The notes beneath the pieces were generated by a model that saw only the letters and a program-made list of their open reading frames with translations, made no database searches and was not told the origin of the DNA. 64,000 nt of DNA from Spirochaetia bacterium (lineage in GTDB: Bacteria > Spirochaetota > Leptospiria > Leptospirales > Leptonemataceae), in assembly GCA_009885105.1 (NCBI GenBank), contig VFLI01000053.1, positions 56,483 to 120,482 of the forward strand. Reading direction: 5' to 3'. Positions 50,959 to 59,567 of the stretch are shown here, in pieces. A program made the translations under genes and the position numbers. Position 1 is the stretch's first letter. Each line of letters opens with the position of its first letter.

Positions 50959-53900
50959 ATGAAAAGAAATATCACACAAAAAACAGCTGTCCTACTGAGC
51001 CTGCTGGCTTTCATGCATTTAGCCGCATTCTGCGCAAGCGCATCGGAGAGAAATTCCACGGCCCGGTCGCCGGAAACGAAAGATCCGGTGAAGTATGAAG
51101 CGGCCCGGTCGCAGATAAGCCAGGCGAACCGACTTTTTCTCGACGGAAAATTTTCAGACGCACTGTCGATCGTTGACAGATCTCTTGCCGGCTATGAGAC
51201 ATTCGAGGGATACTTTTTAAAAGGATCTATTATGTACCGCCTGAACCGAGTTCAGGAAGCGCTGGATGCCTATCTTCGCGCGGAGAACATCCGCCCCAAT
51301 GACGAGCAGCTGCTGCTGTCGATCGCTGTTGTCTATACCGGCAAGGGCGATCTGGAGAATGCGCAGAAACGATATGTAAAACTCGTCGAGGTAAATCCCA
51401 AAGAACCGATCTACACTTTCAAAGCGGGAACCGGATACAAACTGCTCCGGGATTACGAAAAAGCCTACGCATCCCTGAAACTTGCTGATGTTCCGAGTTT
51501 TCGCTACAGAGATCAGCTGTATCTTCAGCTCGGTGATGTGTGCCTGGAATTAAAAAAATATGACGAGGCGGAAAATTATTTCCGTGAAGCAAAAAAAATC
51601 AATCCGAAGCTGGAAGAGGCGTCCACCGGAGACGAGGCAAGCCGCATCGCGCGCGTTCTGGAGAAAGGGAATACAGCCTTTCAGGAAAAGCGATATGAAG
51701 AGGCGCTGAAATATTTTGAAGAAGGCATAACAGCCTCGCCCGATTCCTCCGGACCGTATCTGCTCGCTGCAACAGCCCTGCTGGCGCTGGAAAGATACGA
51801 AGAATCAAAAGCAAAACTTCTCAGGGCAATCGAACTGAATCCGGCTGACTCCAAAGGTTATTCGCTTCTGGGCTCCGTGTATCATAAGATGCGGGAATAC
51901 CAGAAGGCTCTGGCCGCTTTCAAGAGCGGCACGGATGTGGCCCCGGACAGCGCGGAACTCTTCAATAAAACAGGACTTGTCTACAGAGATCTCGGGGAAA
52001 CGAGAAAATCAATCGACGCATTCCGCAAATCGGTCCAGCTGAACCCTTCGTATGCTCCGGCCCGGATCAATCTGGCCCTGGCGTATCTGGACGACTCCCG
52101 TTATGAAGAATCGAAAACAGAATTCTCGGCCGCGCAGGAACTTGACAGCGACAATGCTTCTCTGAAAGGCTGGGAAGAGCTGGTTCAGGTCCGCATACTC
52201 CTCGACCGGGGGGACCGATTTTTTCAGAACAACAAGATGACCCAGGCATCAGCGGAGTACACAAAAGCTCTCCGCATCCGCGACGATCTGCCCGTAATCC
52301 AAAATGCGCTCGGCCGTGTGGAGCTGCAGAGGCGTCACTACAGCGATGCTGTGCGCTTTTTCAACAAAGCTCTGGAAATCGACGCGGCCAATGTCCCCGC
52401 TCTTCAGGGACTGATCCGCGCCTATGCGGCTCTCAATAAGAACAGAGAGAAAGAAGAGACTCTGGCAAAACTCACAGCGCTGACCCGGAACAGTCCGGAT
52501 GCGGCCATCGCTCTGGGCCGCCTGAAAGAAGACCAGGGCCAGCTCAGAGAAGCGGAAACCTACTATCTGAATCTTCTGAAAGAGAAAGATCAGGATGAAA
52601 TCAAACGACGACTGGGAATCGTGTACTACAAACTCGGCCTGGAAGAGAACAAGAAAGAAAATTTCCCTGGCGCTCTGCAAAATTTTCAGAAAGCGCAAAC
52701 CTACAATCCGGATATTTCCCAGCTTGCGGAAACTATTAAAATTGTTGAGGAGAACATTCAGTTCGCCGATCAAATCCCGATTCTAAAAAGAGCGGAAAGG
52801 CTGTTTGCGGAACGAAAATACGCAGAAGCGGTGGTCCTGTACGAGGAAGTTCATAAAAAGTTCTCAAGACCGCTGATCCTTGTAAAAATAGCAAACTGTT
52901 ACATGTCGCTGGGTCAGGAAGAAAAGGGCCTGCGAATTCTCGAAGAGGCGGGCAAGACGGCCCCGGAAGACCTTGAAATCGCTGAGGCTGTGTACACCTA
53001 TCTTATGAAGAAGGGCGAACTGGACAAAGCAGAGGCAGGCTTCAAGCAGATTCTGGAAGCGCATGAAGACGCCTACTATTCTCTCTACAAACTGGGCATC
53101 ATTGAGATACAGAAAAAAGATCCGGATGATGCGATTGAATACCTCACCCGCAGTCTGATCTACCGGCCGGACTTCATGGTGGCCCACGTCGCTCTGGGCG
53201 TCGCATACTACGATAAGGGCGATAGAGTTAAAGCGCGCGAAGAGTTCGACACCGCCGTGAAAAATGACGGACAGAACGGAAGCCTTGCGATGTTCAACAT
53301 CGGCGTAATGTACTACAACGAGAACCTGCTGGATAAGGCGGAGCAGATCTTTCTGGATCTGGCGCGGAATGATTCGGATTTCGCCGATCCGCACTACCAT
53401 CTTTCCTACATTCATTTCAACCGCGGAAACATGGACCGGGCGGAGCGGGAAATGAAGCTCTGCATGTCGATGGCGAACGATGAGAAGTACTACTATGCGA
53501 TGACGCAGATCTATGAGAAAAAATACACTCAGTCTAAAAATCCGCGCGATGCCGCCGCTCTGCGTCAGGCGTACCAGGATTTGATCTTAAAACATCCGGC
53601 CTCGCATTACACGGACGATGCCCGTCGTAAACTTCTGACCCTGGCTCCGGATCGTCCCGTCGTGCAGGCCTATCCGTCTGCCGTCTATCAGACCGGGCCG
53701 GTGCTGTATGCCGGCGCCATGATCGGAGTAAGAAACGGCTCTCTTTCCAGCGTGGAAAATGCCGGACAGCAGACCAACTGGTCCGTGAACCTGGAAGAGA
53801 CTCCGTCGATGATTCTTGCGGACCGGCTTCTGTACGTTCTGTATCCGGGTCGCCTCGATGAATACGATATTGCCACGGGAAGAAAGATTGGATCCTTTGC

Positions 53901-54549
53901 AGTCGAAAGAGGAACAGCCATAACCGGTGGTTTTGACAGAATCGGCGTGTCCAGTTCCGGGCCTGCTGCAACTCTGAGTGTCTACAACAATGCCGGCAAT
54001 AAAATTGGAAGCCACAATTCCAGTGTCCCCGGACAGTATTATTATACAGGCGGATCGTTCTATGTTCTGACCTCTGGGGAGCTGACCCGTCTGGATGCCA
54101 ATCTGGCCGCAGAAAAAACAGTGTCGGTCAACAATTCCGGCTCTCCGGCTCCGGCAGTTTCCTTGCAGCAGTACGGAGAGAAACTCTACCTGGTCCTGGA
54201 TAGATTGGTGCAGATTTTTGATTCCAGGACAATGGAGTTGGGAGGAAATATCGCTCTGTCCGCTGATCAGGAGCCGGTTTTCAACAGAGAGGAGAACAGC
54301 GTCAAAATATTGATTTCTTCAACACGAAAACTGTCCGTTTATGATGCTGATGGTGAAAAAGTTCAGGAAATCCAGCTGCGAAATCCGATTCTCTCTCCCC
54401 GGGCGGTTCGGTCCACTTCCAACGGTCGATTTTTCTACATTTCGTCGGACGGCAAGGTGCGTCTGATCGACAGCAAAGGCGCCCAGACCTGGGAATCGGC
54501 CCTGCCGGCATCCAGAGACGAAAGATCGGCCTTTTCTCTGTTTTATTGA
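50959..54549 (+). CDS. Giant TPR protein with beta-propeller-like C-terminal part
   Basis: This 1196-residue protein begins with a signal peptide (VLLSLLAFMHLAAFCASAS). It contains about twenty tetratricopeptide repeats (about 45-895; for example GYSLLGSVYHKMREYQKALA, ALGRVELQRRHYSDAVRFFN, AHVALGVAYYDKGDRVKARE). The C-terminal ~280 residues form repeated short beta strands resembling a PQQ or WD-type propeller (LYVLYPGRLDEYDIATGRKI, LYLVLDRLVQIFDSRTMELG). TPR arrays in exported proteins serve as scaffolds for envelope complexes. It lies in the same operon as the FecR and PEGA lipoproteins and precedes the free-standing HAMP protein. Confidence 0.9.
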   Translation: MKRNITQKTAVLLSLLAFMHLAAFCASASERNSTARSPETKDPVKYEAARSQISQANRLFLDGKFSDALSIVDRSLAGYETFEGYFLKGSIMYRLNRVQEALDAYLRAENIRPNDEQLLLSIAVVYTGKGDLENAQKRYVKLVEVNPKEPIYTFKAGTGYKLLRDYEKAYASLKLADVPSFRYRDQLYLQLGDVCLELKKYDEAENYFREAKKINPKLEEASTGDEASRIARVLEKGNTAFQEKRYEEALKYFEEGITASPDSSGPYLLAATALLALERYEESKAKLLRAIELNPADSKGYSLLGSVYHKMREYQKALAAFKSGTDVAPDSAELFNKTGLVYRDLGETRKSIDAFRKSVQLNPSYAPARINLALAYLDDSRYEESKTEFSAAQELDSDNASLKGWEELVQVRILLDRGDRFFQNNKMTQASAEYTKALRIRDDLPVIQNALGRVELQRRHYSDAVRFFNKALEIDAANVPALQGLIRAYAALNKNREKEETLAKLTALTRNSPDAAIALGRLKEDQGQLREAETYYLNLLKEKDQDEIKRRLGIVYYKLGLEENKKENFPGALQNFQKAQTYNPDISQLAETIKIVEENIQFADQIPILKRAERLFAERKYAEAVVLYEEVHKKFSRPLILVKIANCYMSLGQEEKGLRILEEAGKTAPEDLEIAEAVYTYLMKKGELDKAEAGFKQILEAHEDAYYSLYKLGIIEIQKKDPDDAIEYLTRSLIYRPDFMVAHVALGVAYYDKGDRVKAREEFDTAVKNDGQNGSLAMFNIGVMYYNENLLDKAEQIFLDLARNDSDFADPHYHLSYIHFNRGNMDRAEREMKLCMSMANDEKYYYAMTQIYEKKYTQSKNPRDAAALRQAYQDLILKHPASHYTDDARRKLLTLAPDRPVVQAYPSAVYQTGPVLYAGAMIGVRNGSLSSVENAGQQTNWSVNLEETPSMILADRLLYVLYPGRLDEYDIATGRKIGSFAVERGTAITGGFDRIGVSSSGPAATLSVYNNAGNKIGSHNSSVPGQYYYTGGSFYVLTSGELTRLDANLAAEKTVSVNNSGSPAPAVSLQQYGEKLYLVLDRLVQIFDSRTMELGGNIALSADQEPVFNREENSVKILISSTRKLSVYDADGEKVQEIQLRNPILSPRAVRSTSNGRFFYISSDGKVRLIDSKGAQTWESALPASRDERSAFSLFY

Positions 54550-54767
54550 ACGAAGCCGAAAGAGACGGATTCACCGCAGAGGCGTGGAGAACAGGCAGGA
54601 ACTTACACAGCGGGTAATAATTAATTCCGGTTAAATCTCTCGGTTGAATTTGCCGAAAATGTATTGACGCAGGTCGGAAGAAGTATTCCAGTTACCCCGA
54701 TCGGGAAATCTGTCTGTTAGCGGCAGATTTGAGGCCCTGTCGGCACTGGTCTGGAAGGAGAAAAAAA
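54550..54767 (+). other. Gap with a dispersed repeat fragment
   Basis: After the TPR gene stop is CACCGCAGAGGCGTGGAGAAC (about 54573), similar to CAGAG-type tracts at 39060, 49122 and 63893. The remaining 170 bases hold no gene and no clear terminator. GGAAGGAG (54753-54760) is the ribosome site for the next gene. Confidence 0.4.
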
Positions 54768-55268
54768 TTGGAAGAAGATCAAAAATTCAGCACCCGCTGG
54801 CGCTATTACATTGATAAAAGATTTCAAAATCAATTCATGGTGCGTTTTTCCCTGGTCATCCTTCTTGTGATGGTCTTCACACTGGGTGTTCTCTGGCTGT
54901 TGCATGACAATCCCTACGGGCTTCTGCCCGGAAGCGGGCTGCTGACAAGTGTGGACAAGGATAAAACCATTGAATGCACCGCGCCGGACGGAAGTCATTT
55001 CCCGGTACCCGTCCCGGGCAAATTTTACAATGCTTTTGATCTATTCTGGAAACCGATCCTCTTTGTGAGCATACTGGATCTGCTGCTCATTGTGCTCTTC
55101 AGTCTGTTTTATTCCCACTCCATGGCAGGTCCCATACACAATATTAAGAATTCTCTACAAGACTTAATTGACGGAAAAACGGCCCGTCCGATCAAAATTC
55201 GTAAAGGTGATCAGTTCCAGGAATTGGCAGACCTGTTGAACGCAGTCATTGAGAAGAGGGTAAAGTAG
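54768..55268 (+). CDS. Free-standing two-helix HAMP membrane protein
   Basis: TTG 54768 follows GGAAGGAG with eight-base spacing (166 residues). The protein has a first membrane helix (about 25-47, FSLVILLVMVFTLGVLWLL), a periplasmic loop of about 55 residues (DPDGSHF-like TAPDGSHFPVPVPGKF), a second helix (about 95-118, ILFVSILDLLLIVLFSLFY) and a HAMP linker (SHSMAGPIHNIKNSLQDL, then GDQFQELADLLNAVIE). It stops there, with no histidine kinase, cyclase or chemoreceptor module. It overlaps the next gene by one base (TAGTG). This is the third protein in the window whose HAMP has no output domain. Confidence 0.82.
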   Translation: MEEDQKFSTRWRYYIDKRFQNQFMVRFSLVILLVMVFTLGVLWLLHDNPYGLLPGSGLLTSVDKDKTIECTAPDGSHFPVPVPGKFYNAFDLFWKPILFVSILDLLLIVLFSLFYSHSMAGPIHNIKNSLQDLIDGKTARPIKIRKGDQFQELADLLNAVIEKRVK

Positions 55269-55951
55269 TGAATTCGCTTAAAAAAAATTCAGTCTTCATA
55301 TTGGGCGCAGTTCTGGTCATTTTTGCCTGGGCCCTCCAGGCGCAGGAAGGAACTACGGCCGTCTTCAACAGGATAACACTGGGCGGCGTGGATAAACTTG
55401 CAGAGGCTCTGTCCGATCCGCGAATCCGTGTAGAAGAAAAGTCCAACGCTGTGTACCGGCTGGGCGAGCTGGCGAAGGAACTTCGCAACAATACAAATGT
55501 GCCCCCTTCGCGGCTTTTCAATCCCATCCTCGGCGTACTGACGATCCAGAAGGACATCCGTGACCACCACATTCTCCGCGCGGAAGCCTGCGGCGCTCTG
55601 GCGCAATTTGCCGGACTTGCAGAAAGTGAAAAACTCATCGAACCGCTGGGAAAGGTAATCCAGAATACGGAAGAAAGAGAAGAGGTGCGACTGGCCGCGG
55701 CCGGAGCGCTGGGCAAGTTCTCAAGAGATGCCGGCATTGCCACAGATCAGCTGGTCCTGGCTCTGAATAAAGAGCTGGAAAGAGGTCCGGTTGGGGACAA
55801 TGTTAACGTTACCACGGCAATCATCATCTCGATCGGCGTTCTGCACGACAAAAGATCTTTTGTTCCTCTGATGCGCGTGATTCAATCCCGTTTTCCGACT
55901 TACACAAAAAGGGAATCGCAGAGAGCGCTGGAAAACATCAACTGGGATTGA
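55268..55951 (+). CDS. Exported HEAT-repeat protein
   Basis: GTG 55268 overlaps the preceding stop codon by one base, so the two are coupled. The 227-residue protein has a signal peptide (VFILGAVLVIFAWALQAQ) and HEAT-like repeat helices (LGELAKELRNNTNVPPSRLF, LRAEACGALAQFAGLAESEK, VRLAAAGALGKFSRDAGIAT). Such repeats form protein-binding solenoids. It ends the plus-strand envelope operon and is convergent with the phospholipase-like gene (1 bp gap). Confidence 0.85.
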   Translation: MNSLKKNSVFILGAVLVIFAWALQAQEGTTAVFNRITLGGVDKLAEALSDPRIRVEEKSNAVYRLGELAKELRNNTNVPPSRLFNPILGVLTIQKDIRDHHILRAEACGALAQFAGLAESEKLIEPLGKVIQNTEEREEVRLAAAGALGKFSRDAGIATDQLVLALNKELERGPVGDNVNVTTAIIISIGVLHDKRSFVPLMRVIQSRFPTYTKRESQRALENINWD

Positions 55952-55952
55952 A

Positions 55953-56963
55953 TCACCCAGACCAGGAATGAATTCCTGGCAGAATCTGAAAGCGCTTCAT
56001 TTCCTTGATGGAGCAGTTTTCAATTCCGGTGTTGAGTGAATAAGGCCGGATAACTCTTTTCATCCGGGCTGATGATATTCTATTCTCATAGAATTGAAAC
56101 GCGGTTTTAACGAAATCGACGCCTCTTCGTTTTGTCTTTTCCGCCAGCACAAAAATACTGCCCGGATACTTTTTACCCGAGACGGGGTGAGGGACATCGG
56201 GCAGAGAATCAAACTTTATTTTTGCCGACGCCCGGGACTGAACATAGAAAGTGCTCAGGGCAAAATCAAATTTCCCGCCGGCAAGGCGATTAAAAATGTT
56301 CATAAGACGAAAAAGAGTTACCGACTGAAAAGATCTCTGCATAATCCTTGAAGCAAACAGGCAGTTCTTCAATAGCGGAAAAAGATCCACGAAAGGGTCG
56401 TGAGCCTGAGTCAGGACATCGGAAAAAAAACGAAGAAGAGGATCCCGGAAATCGTCCGGAATCTTCAGCCTGTCAAGAAGTCTGAAATTTTTTAGCGACC
56501 AGCCCCGTCTGCCCAGCAGATGAAGATCCATGCAGGATTCGAACAGATAATGCCGGCACATCGCAAGCTTTCTCTGGAGCGGATCCGGATCGTAGTAGTG
56601 GCCGCTCACCGCGTATATCATGGGGTGAAAGTTTGTATCGGCGGCGACATGAGTCAGAAAGCCCGCAATGAAAGCGAAATACCGCTCCCTGTCAACCGCA
56701 TTCTCTGAGGAGCGTCCCGATTCCAGCATCCGCTGCACATGGAGCGTGTTGTCTTCGCCGTCTTTTCCGTGGATTATGCCGCCCCATCGGTCGCCGCGGG
56801 GTCCGGATCCCGGCAGACGAAAATCGTAATAAAAAATATCCGGCGACATCGAACCGAAATAGTATATGCTTTTGTGCGCCCAAATAATCTCCGATGCCCG
56901 GCCCGGACCCAGTCCCTGGAGTATGTCATCCGCAAACAGTATGTGAGAAATTTCCTTAGGCAT
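55953..56963 (-). CDS. Zinc-dependent phospholipase C-like protein
   Basis: The 336-residue protein carries the PF00882-type pattern. The N-terminal MPKEISHILFADDI is followed by GSMSPDIFYYD (about 37-47), HGKDGEDNTLH (about 65-75), AFIAGFLTHVAADTNFHPMI (about 92-111) and RHYLFESCMDLHLL (about 137-150). His/Asp positions in these motifs would bind zinc. No signal peptide is seen, so it is probably cytosolic, unlike secreted bacterial phospholipases. The substrate is not known. It overlaps the NAD-kinase-like gene by eight bases and is co-transcribed with it. Confidence 0.88.
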   Translation of the reverse strand: MPKEISHILFADDILQGLGPGRASEIIWAHKSIYYFGSMSPDIFYYDFRLPGSGPRGDRWGGIIHGKDGEDNTLHVQRMLESGRSSENAVDRERYFAFIAGFLTHVAADTNFHPMIYAVSGHYYDPDPLQRKLAMCRHYLFESCMDLHLLGRRGWSLKNFRLLDRLKIPDDFRDPLLRFFSDVLTQAHDPFVDLFPLLKNCLFASRIMQRSFQSVTLFRLMNIFNRLAGGKFDFALSTFYVQSRASAKIKFDSLPDVPHPVSGKKYPGSIFVLAEKTKRRGVDFVKTAFQFYENRISSARMKRVIRPYSLNTGIENCSIKEMKRFQILPGIHSWSG

Positions 56964-57870
56964 TCTTTATATCACGCACGACTCGCAGCGGATTTTTACT
57001 CAGAAAGAATTTTGCGCGGCAGCCTGGGCCGAAGTTGTAGGTCCTCTCCGGATGGCAGTCAATGTTGATCTCACCGTCCATTTCAGAAATAACTTCCAGA
57101 GTATCGGAGGATTCAATGGCGGCGTGCCGGTAGCGCAGACCTTCGGCTCCATGTCCGTATTCACGCGCCACGATTCTGAAAAAATCGGCGTCTTTGCTGA
57201 AAACCGTCTTGTTGCGAAGATACGTTGGATGGCAGTTGCGGAACCAGCCGGTGGATCCGGCGCCGCAGGCAAGCAGCAGGCCGGAGCTTTTCTGTTCCTC
57301 CCAGGGCTCGTCATTTTTTCTGATCTGATATCGGCTGATGTGCTCGGCAAATTCCGATCTCAGGCTGATTTCGGAGGTGCAGGGCACGGTGGTATCGGTT
57401 CTTCCGCCCGGGTATTCCAGGGAGCAGCCGATCCGGGACCATTCTTCTATAACAAAGATATTCTTCGAAAGCGGGGATTTTATCTTTTCAATAAAATCAT
57501 CCGCCTTGAAATATAAGAGCGCGCCGTGGGAGGTGTCCGGATCTGAATTGATGCCGATAATCGGTTTGCCGCCGGCGAAGTGGCTGACATAAACAAAATG
57601 GTTGTCACCGCCCAGGCTGATAATCTGCGAGTATTTTTCAGTATTGAGGCCTGTCAGTTCTTCCCTGTTGACGAAACAGGCTCCTTTCAGGGCATCTTTC
57701 AATTTTCTCAGGTTTTCTTTCTGTCTGAGGTGCGAGGAATAAATCCGCGCGGATGCGTGATTCTGGATTTCGTAAAGATTATTTACCTCTTCCTCGCTGC
57801 CGAAACGCATGAGATCCCGCTCCCACTTGCTTCGTTTGACGACAATTAGAAGTCCCTGCAGATCATTCAC
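56956..57870 (-). CDS. NAD kinase-like protein (NADK2-type)
   Basis: I place the start at GTG 57870, which overlaps the stop of the upstream gene as GTGA (57867-57870), giving 304 residues; ATG at 57894 is another choice. NAD kinase motifs are present in altered form. ISLGGDNHFVYVSHF replaces the usual GGDGT, PIIGINSDPDTSHGALLYF is like NADK2-type enzymes, and SGLLLACGAGSTGW is the nucleotide loop. Canonical NAD kinase makes NADP+; the changed GGD motif means activity should not be assumed. The start overlap puts it in one operon with the HEAT lipoprotein and phospholipase-like genes. Confidence 0.75.
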   Translation of the reverse strand: MNDLQGLLIVVKRSKWERDLMRFGSEEEVNNLYEIQNHASARIYSSHLRQKENLRKLKDALKGACFVNREELTGLNTEKYSQIISLGGDNHFVYVSHFAGGKPIIGINSDPDTSHGALLYFKADDFIEKIKSPLSKNIFVIEEWSRIGCSLEYPGGRTDTTVPCTSEISLRSEFAEHISRYQIRKNDEPWEEQKSSGLLLACGAGSTGWFRNCHPTYLRNKTVFSKDADFFRIVAREYGHGAEGLRYRHAAIESSDTLEVISEMDGEINIDCHPERTYNFGPGCRAKFFLSKNPLRVVRDIKNA

Positions 57871-59549
57871 CGTGCCACCGCCCAGGAGAACCATTCTCTT
57901 TCACTGCCGTAGTCTCTGCCGGTATTTCTGCGAAGGGCTGCCATGGCGGCTCTGCGTGTGCGAAGATCGCTGTCTCTCAGAAGAGCAAGCATAAAGTTAA
58001 TCTTTGCGGGATTGCGGTAGTGGATGAGAATCAGCCGGGCGAAGGCGCGCTCATTCTCATCTCTGCCGGATATATTGTTGTCGATATAGCGAAATACGTC
58101 TTCGCCGCCCAGCTTCGCCAGCGAGCGGGCTGCCGTGTCGCCCATTTCCATTCGCTCGACGATGCTCAGTGAGAGCAAAACCGGAGCGCTCCGGGGATCG
58201 CCTATTTCTCCCAGTGACGCGGCAATCTGTCTTTTCAATCTTTCATCCTTTATGCCGTCCTTCAACATCTGTATCATCGGACCCTGAGCCTGCGGGGATT
58301 TCATCTGACCCAGCGCCCAGGCGGCCCCCCTGGCTGCCGGCCCGCGCCGCTTCTGCAGACCTTCCAGCAGCACAGAGATTTTCCCCGTATCGCCGATACG
58401 CCCGAGAGCCTGCGCCGCATAAAAGGCTTCTTCGCCCTGCGAGTCCTGATAAACCTTCATGAGCAGATCAGAGGCAGGCATATACTTTTTTGCGCCCAGC
58501 ACGACAGCGGAAGGAATAATGCACATTATGCATCCCGATGAAAGTTTCTGCATCGCGGCCTCTGCGATTCCTGGAACTGTCATACTGCTGAGAGCCTCCG
58601 CCGCAATCAGGCGAATCTGCGGATCCCTGTGGTCGAAAAAAGAAATCAGAGGCGCCACAAACCGGGGAAGATTCATTACAGCTGCTGCCTTAGCGCATTT
58701 ATGCTGTAAAAAGTACGCTCTGTCCGGATTCTCTTCCGTCAGCGCCGCCAGTAGATCCGCTGCCGCGGTCTCGTACCGAAGATTACCCAGACTCTCCGCC
58801 GCTGCGGCTCTTCCCTGCGAATTTTTTTTTCTGAGAATTTCCAGCAGGATGGGACCTGCTGCCGGATCTCCCGTTGAGCCCAGAATCGCCGCTATTTCTT
58901 TGTCAAAAGCGCCCGGATTTGACCGGTATAGTTCAACAGCAGGAGAAAATAAAGCCCGCGAATGGAAAGCGACAAGAGCATTCTGAGCGCTCAGTCTCAC
59001 AGTCATATTGTCCGTCTGCATTGCGGCAAAAAGAGGAAGGATCGACCGGGCATCTCTCATTCTGCCCAGATTTTCGATGATAACAACAGGATCCGCATTT
59101 TCGGCGACCGGCGATCCGGGATCGAGCAGGTGGAGAAAATAATCCAGGGCCGGGGTGTAGTTAAGATCTGTCAGGGCGGTAACGGCGGAATGAATGACGG
59201 CAGGATTTGTATCCCTTTTTAGGATGTCCAGGATCACGGGTGCGCAGCGAGGATCGCCCAGATTCCCGGCGGCCAGAATTGCGTAAGTCCGAATCCGAAA
59301 ATCTGTGGACTGCTCTACTTTCAATGTCTCGAGAATTTCCGGAATTGAATCGCGGCCGCGTTTTATCCACTGTTCATACTTCTGCTGAACCGGATCAATT
59401 TCCACTATTGTTTCTGATACGATTGTTTTCCGGCAGGCGATGAAGAATATGAAAAACAGAAGTGCGAATAAACGCGAATACACGCTAATACGCCACTCCG
59501 ATTTGCGTTCATTTGCGTTCATTTGCGGTTTTCTCTTCCTTCTTATCAC
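57867..59549 (-). CDS. HEAT-repeat lipoprotein carrying a repeat-derived N-terminus
   Basis: This 560-residue protein (GTG 59549) starts with residues encoded by a palindromic repeat (MNANERKSE...VYSRLFALLFF), whose hydrophobic part leads into a lipobox (FFIAC), so the repeat supplies part of the signal peptide. An alternative start is ATG M10 (59522). About twelve HEAT repeats follow (about 65-540; IRTYAILAAGNLGDPRCAPV, AARGAAWALGQMKSPQAQGP, LKRQIAASLGEIGDPRSAPV). It is likely an outer-membrane or periplasmic scaffold. The gene is followed by the NADK-like gene with a four-base overlap. Confidence 0.85.
   Translation of the reverse strand: MIRRKRKPQMNANERKSEWRISVYSRLFALLFFIFFIACRKTIVSETIVEIDPVQQKYEQWIKRGRDSIPEILETLKVEQSTDFRIRTYAILAAGNLGDPRCAPVILDILKRDTNPAVIHSAVTALTDLNYTPALDYFLHLLDPGSPVAENADPVVIIENLGRMRDARSILPLFAAMQTDNMTVRLSAQNALVAFHSRALFSPAVELYRSNPGAFDKEIAAILGSTGDPAAGPILLEILRKKNSQGRAAAAESLGNLRYETAAADLLAALTEENPDRAYFLQHKCAKAAAVMNLPRFVAPLISFFDHRDPQIRLIAAEALSSMTVPGIAEAAMQKLSSGCIMCIIPSAVVLGAKKYMPASDLLMKVYQDSQGEEAFYAAQALGRIGDTGKISVLLEGLQKRRGPAARGAAWALGQMKSPQAQGPMIQMLKDGIKDERLKRQIAASLGEIGDPRSAPVLLSLSIVERMEMGDTAARSLAKLGGEDVFRYIDNNISGRDENERAFARLILIHYRNPAKINFMLALLRDSDLRTRRAAMAALRRNTGRDYGSEREWFSWAVAR
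59463..59532 (-). repeat. Palindromic repeat copy 2, in frame at a protein N-terminus
   Basis: On the minus strand it begins AAAACCGCAAATGAACGC and ends GCGTTTATTCGCA, matching copy 1 at 30488-30560. In the gene frame it encodes KPQMNANERKSE and VYSRLFAL, against KPPMNADERESE and VCSRLFAV for copy 1 (16 of about 27 residues identical). Both copies lie in the same frame and orientation relative to the gene, just before the membrane or lipoprotein signal. Confidence 0.75.
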
Positions 59550-59567
59550 CAGGAAATCACTGAAATT

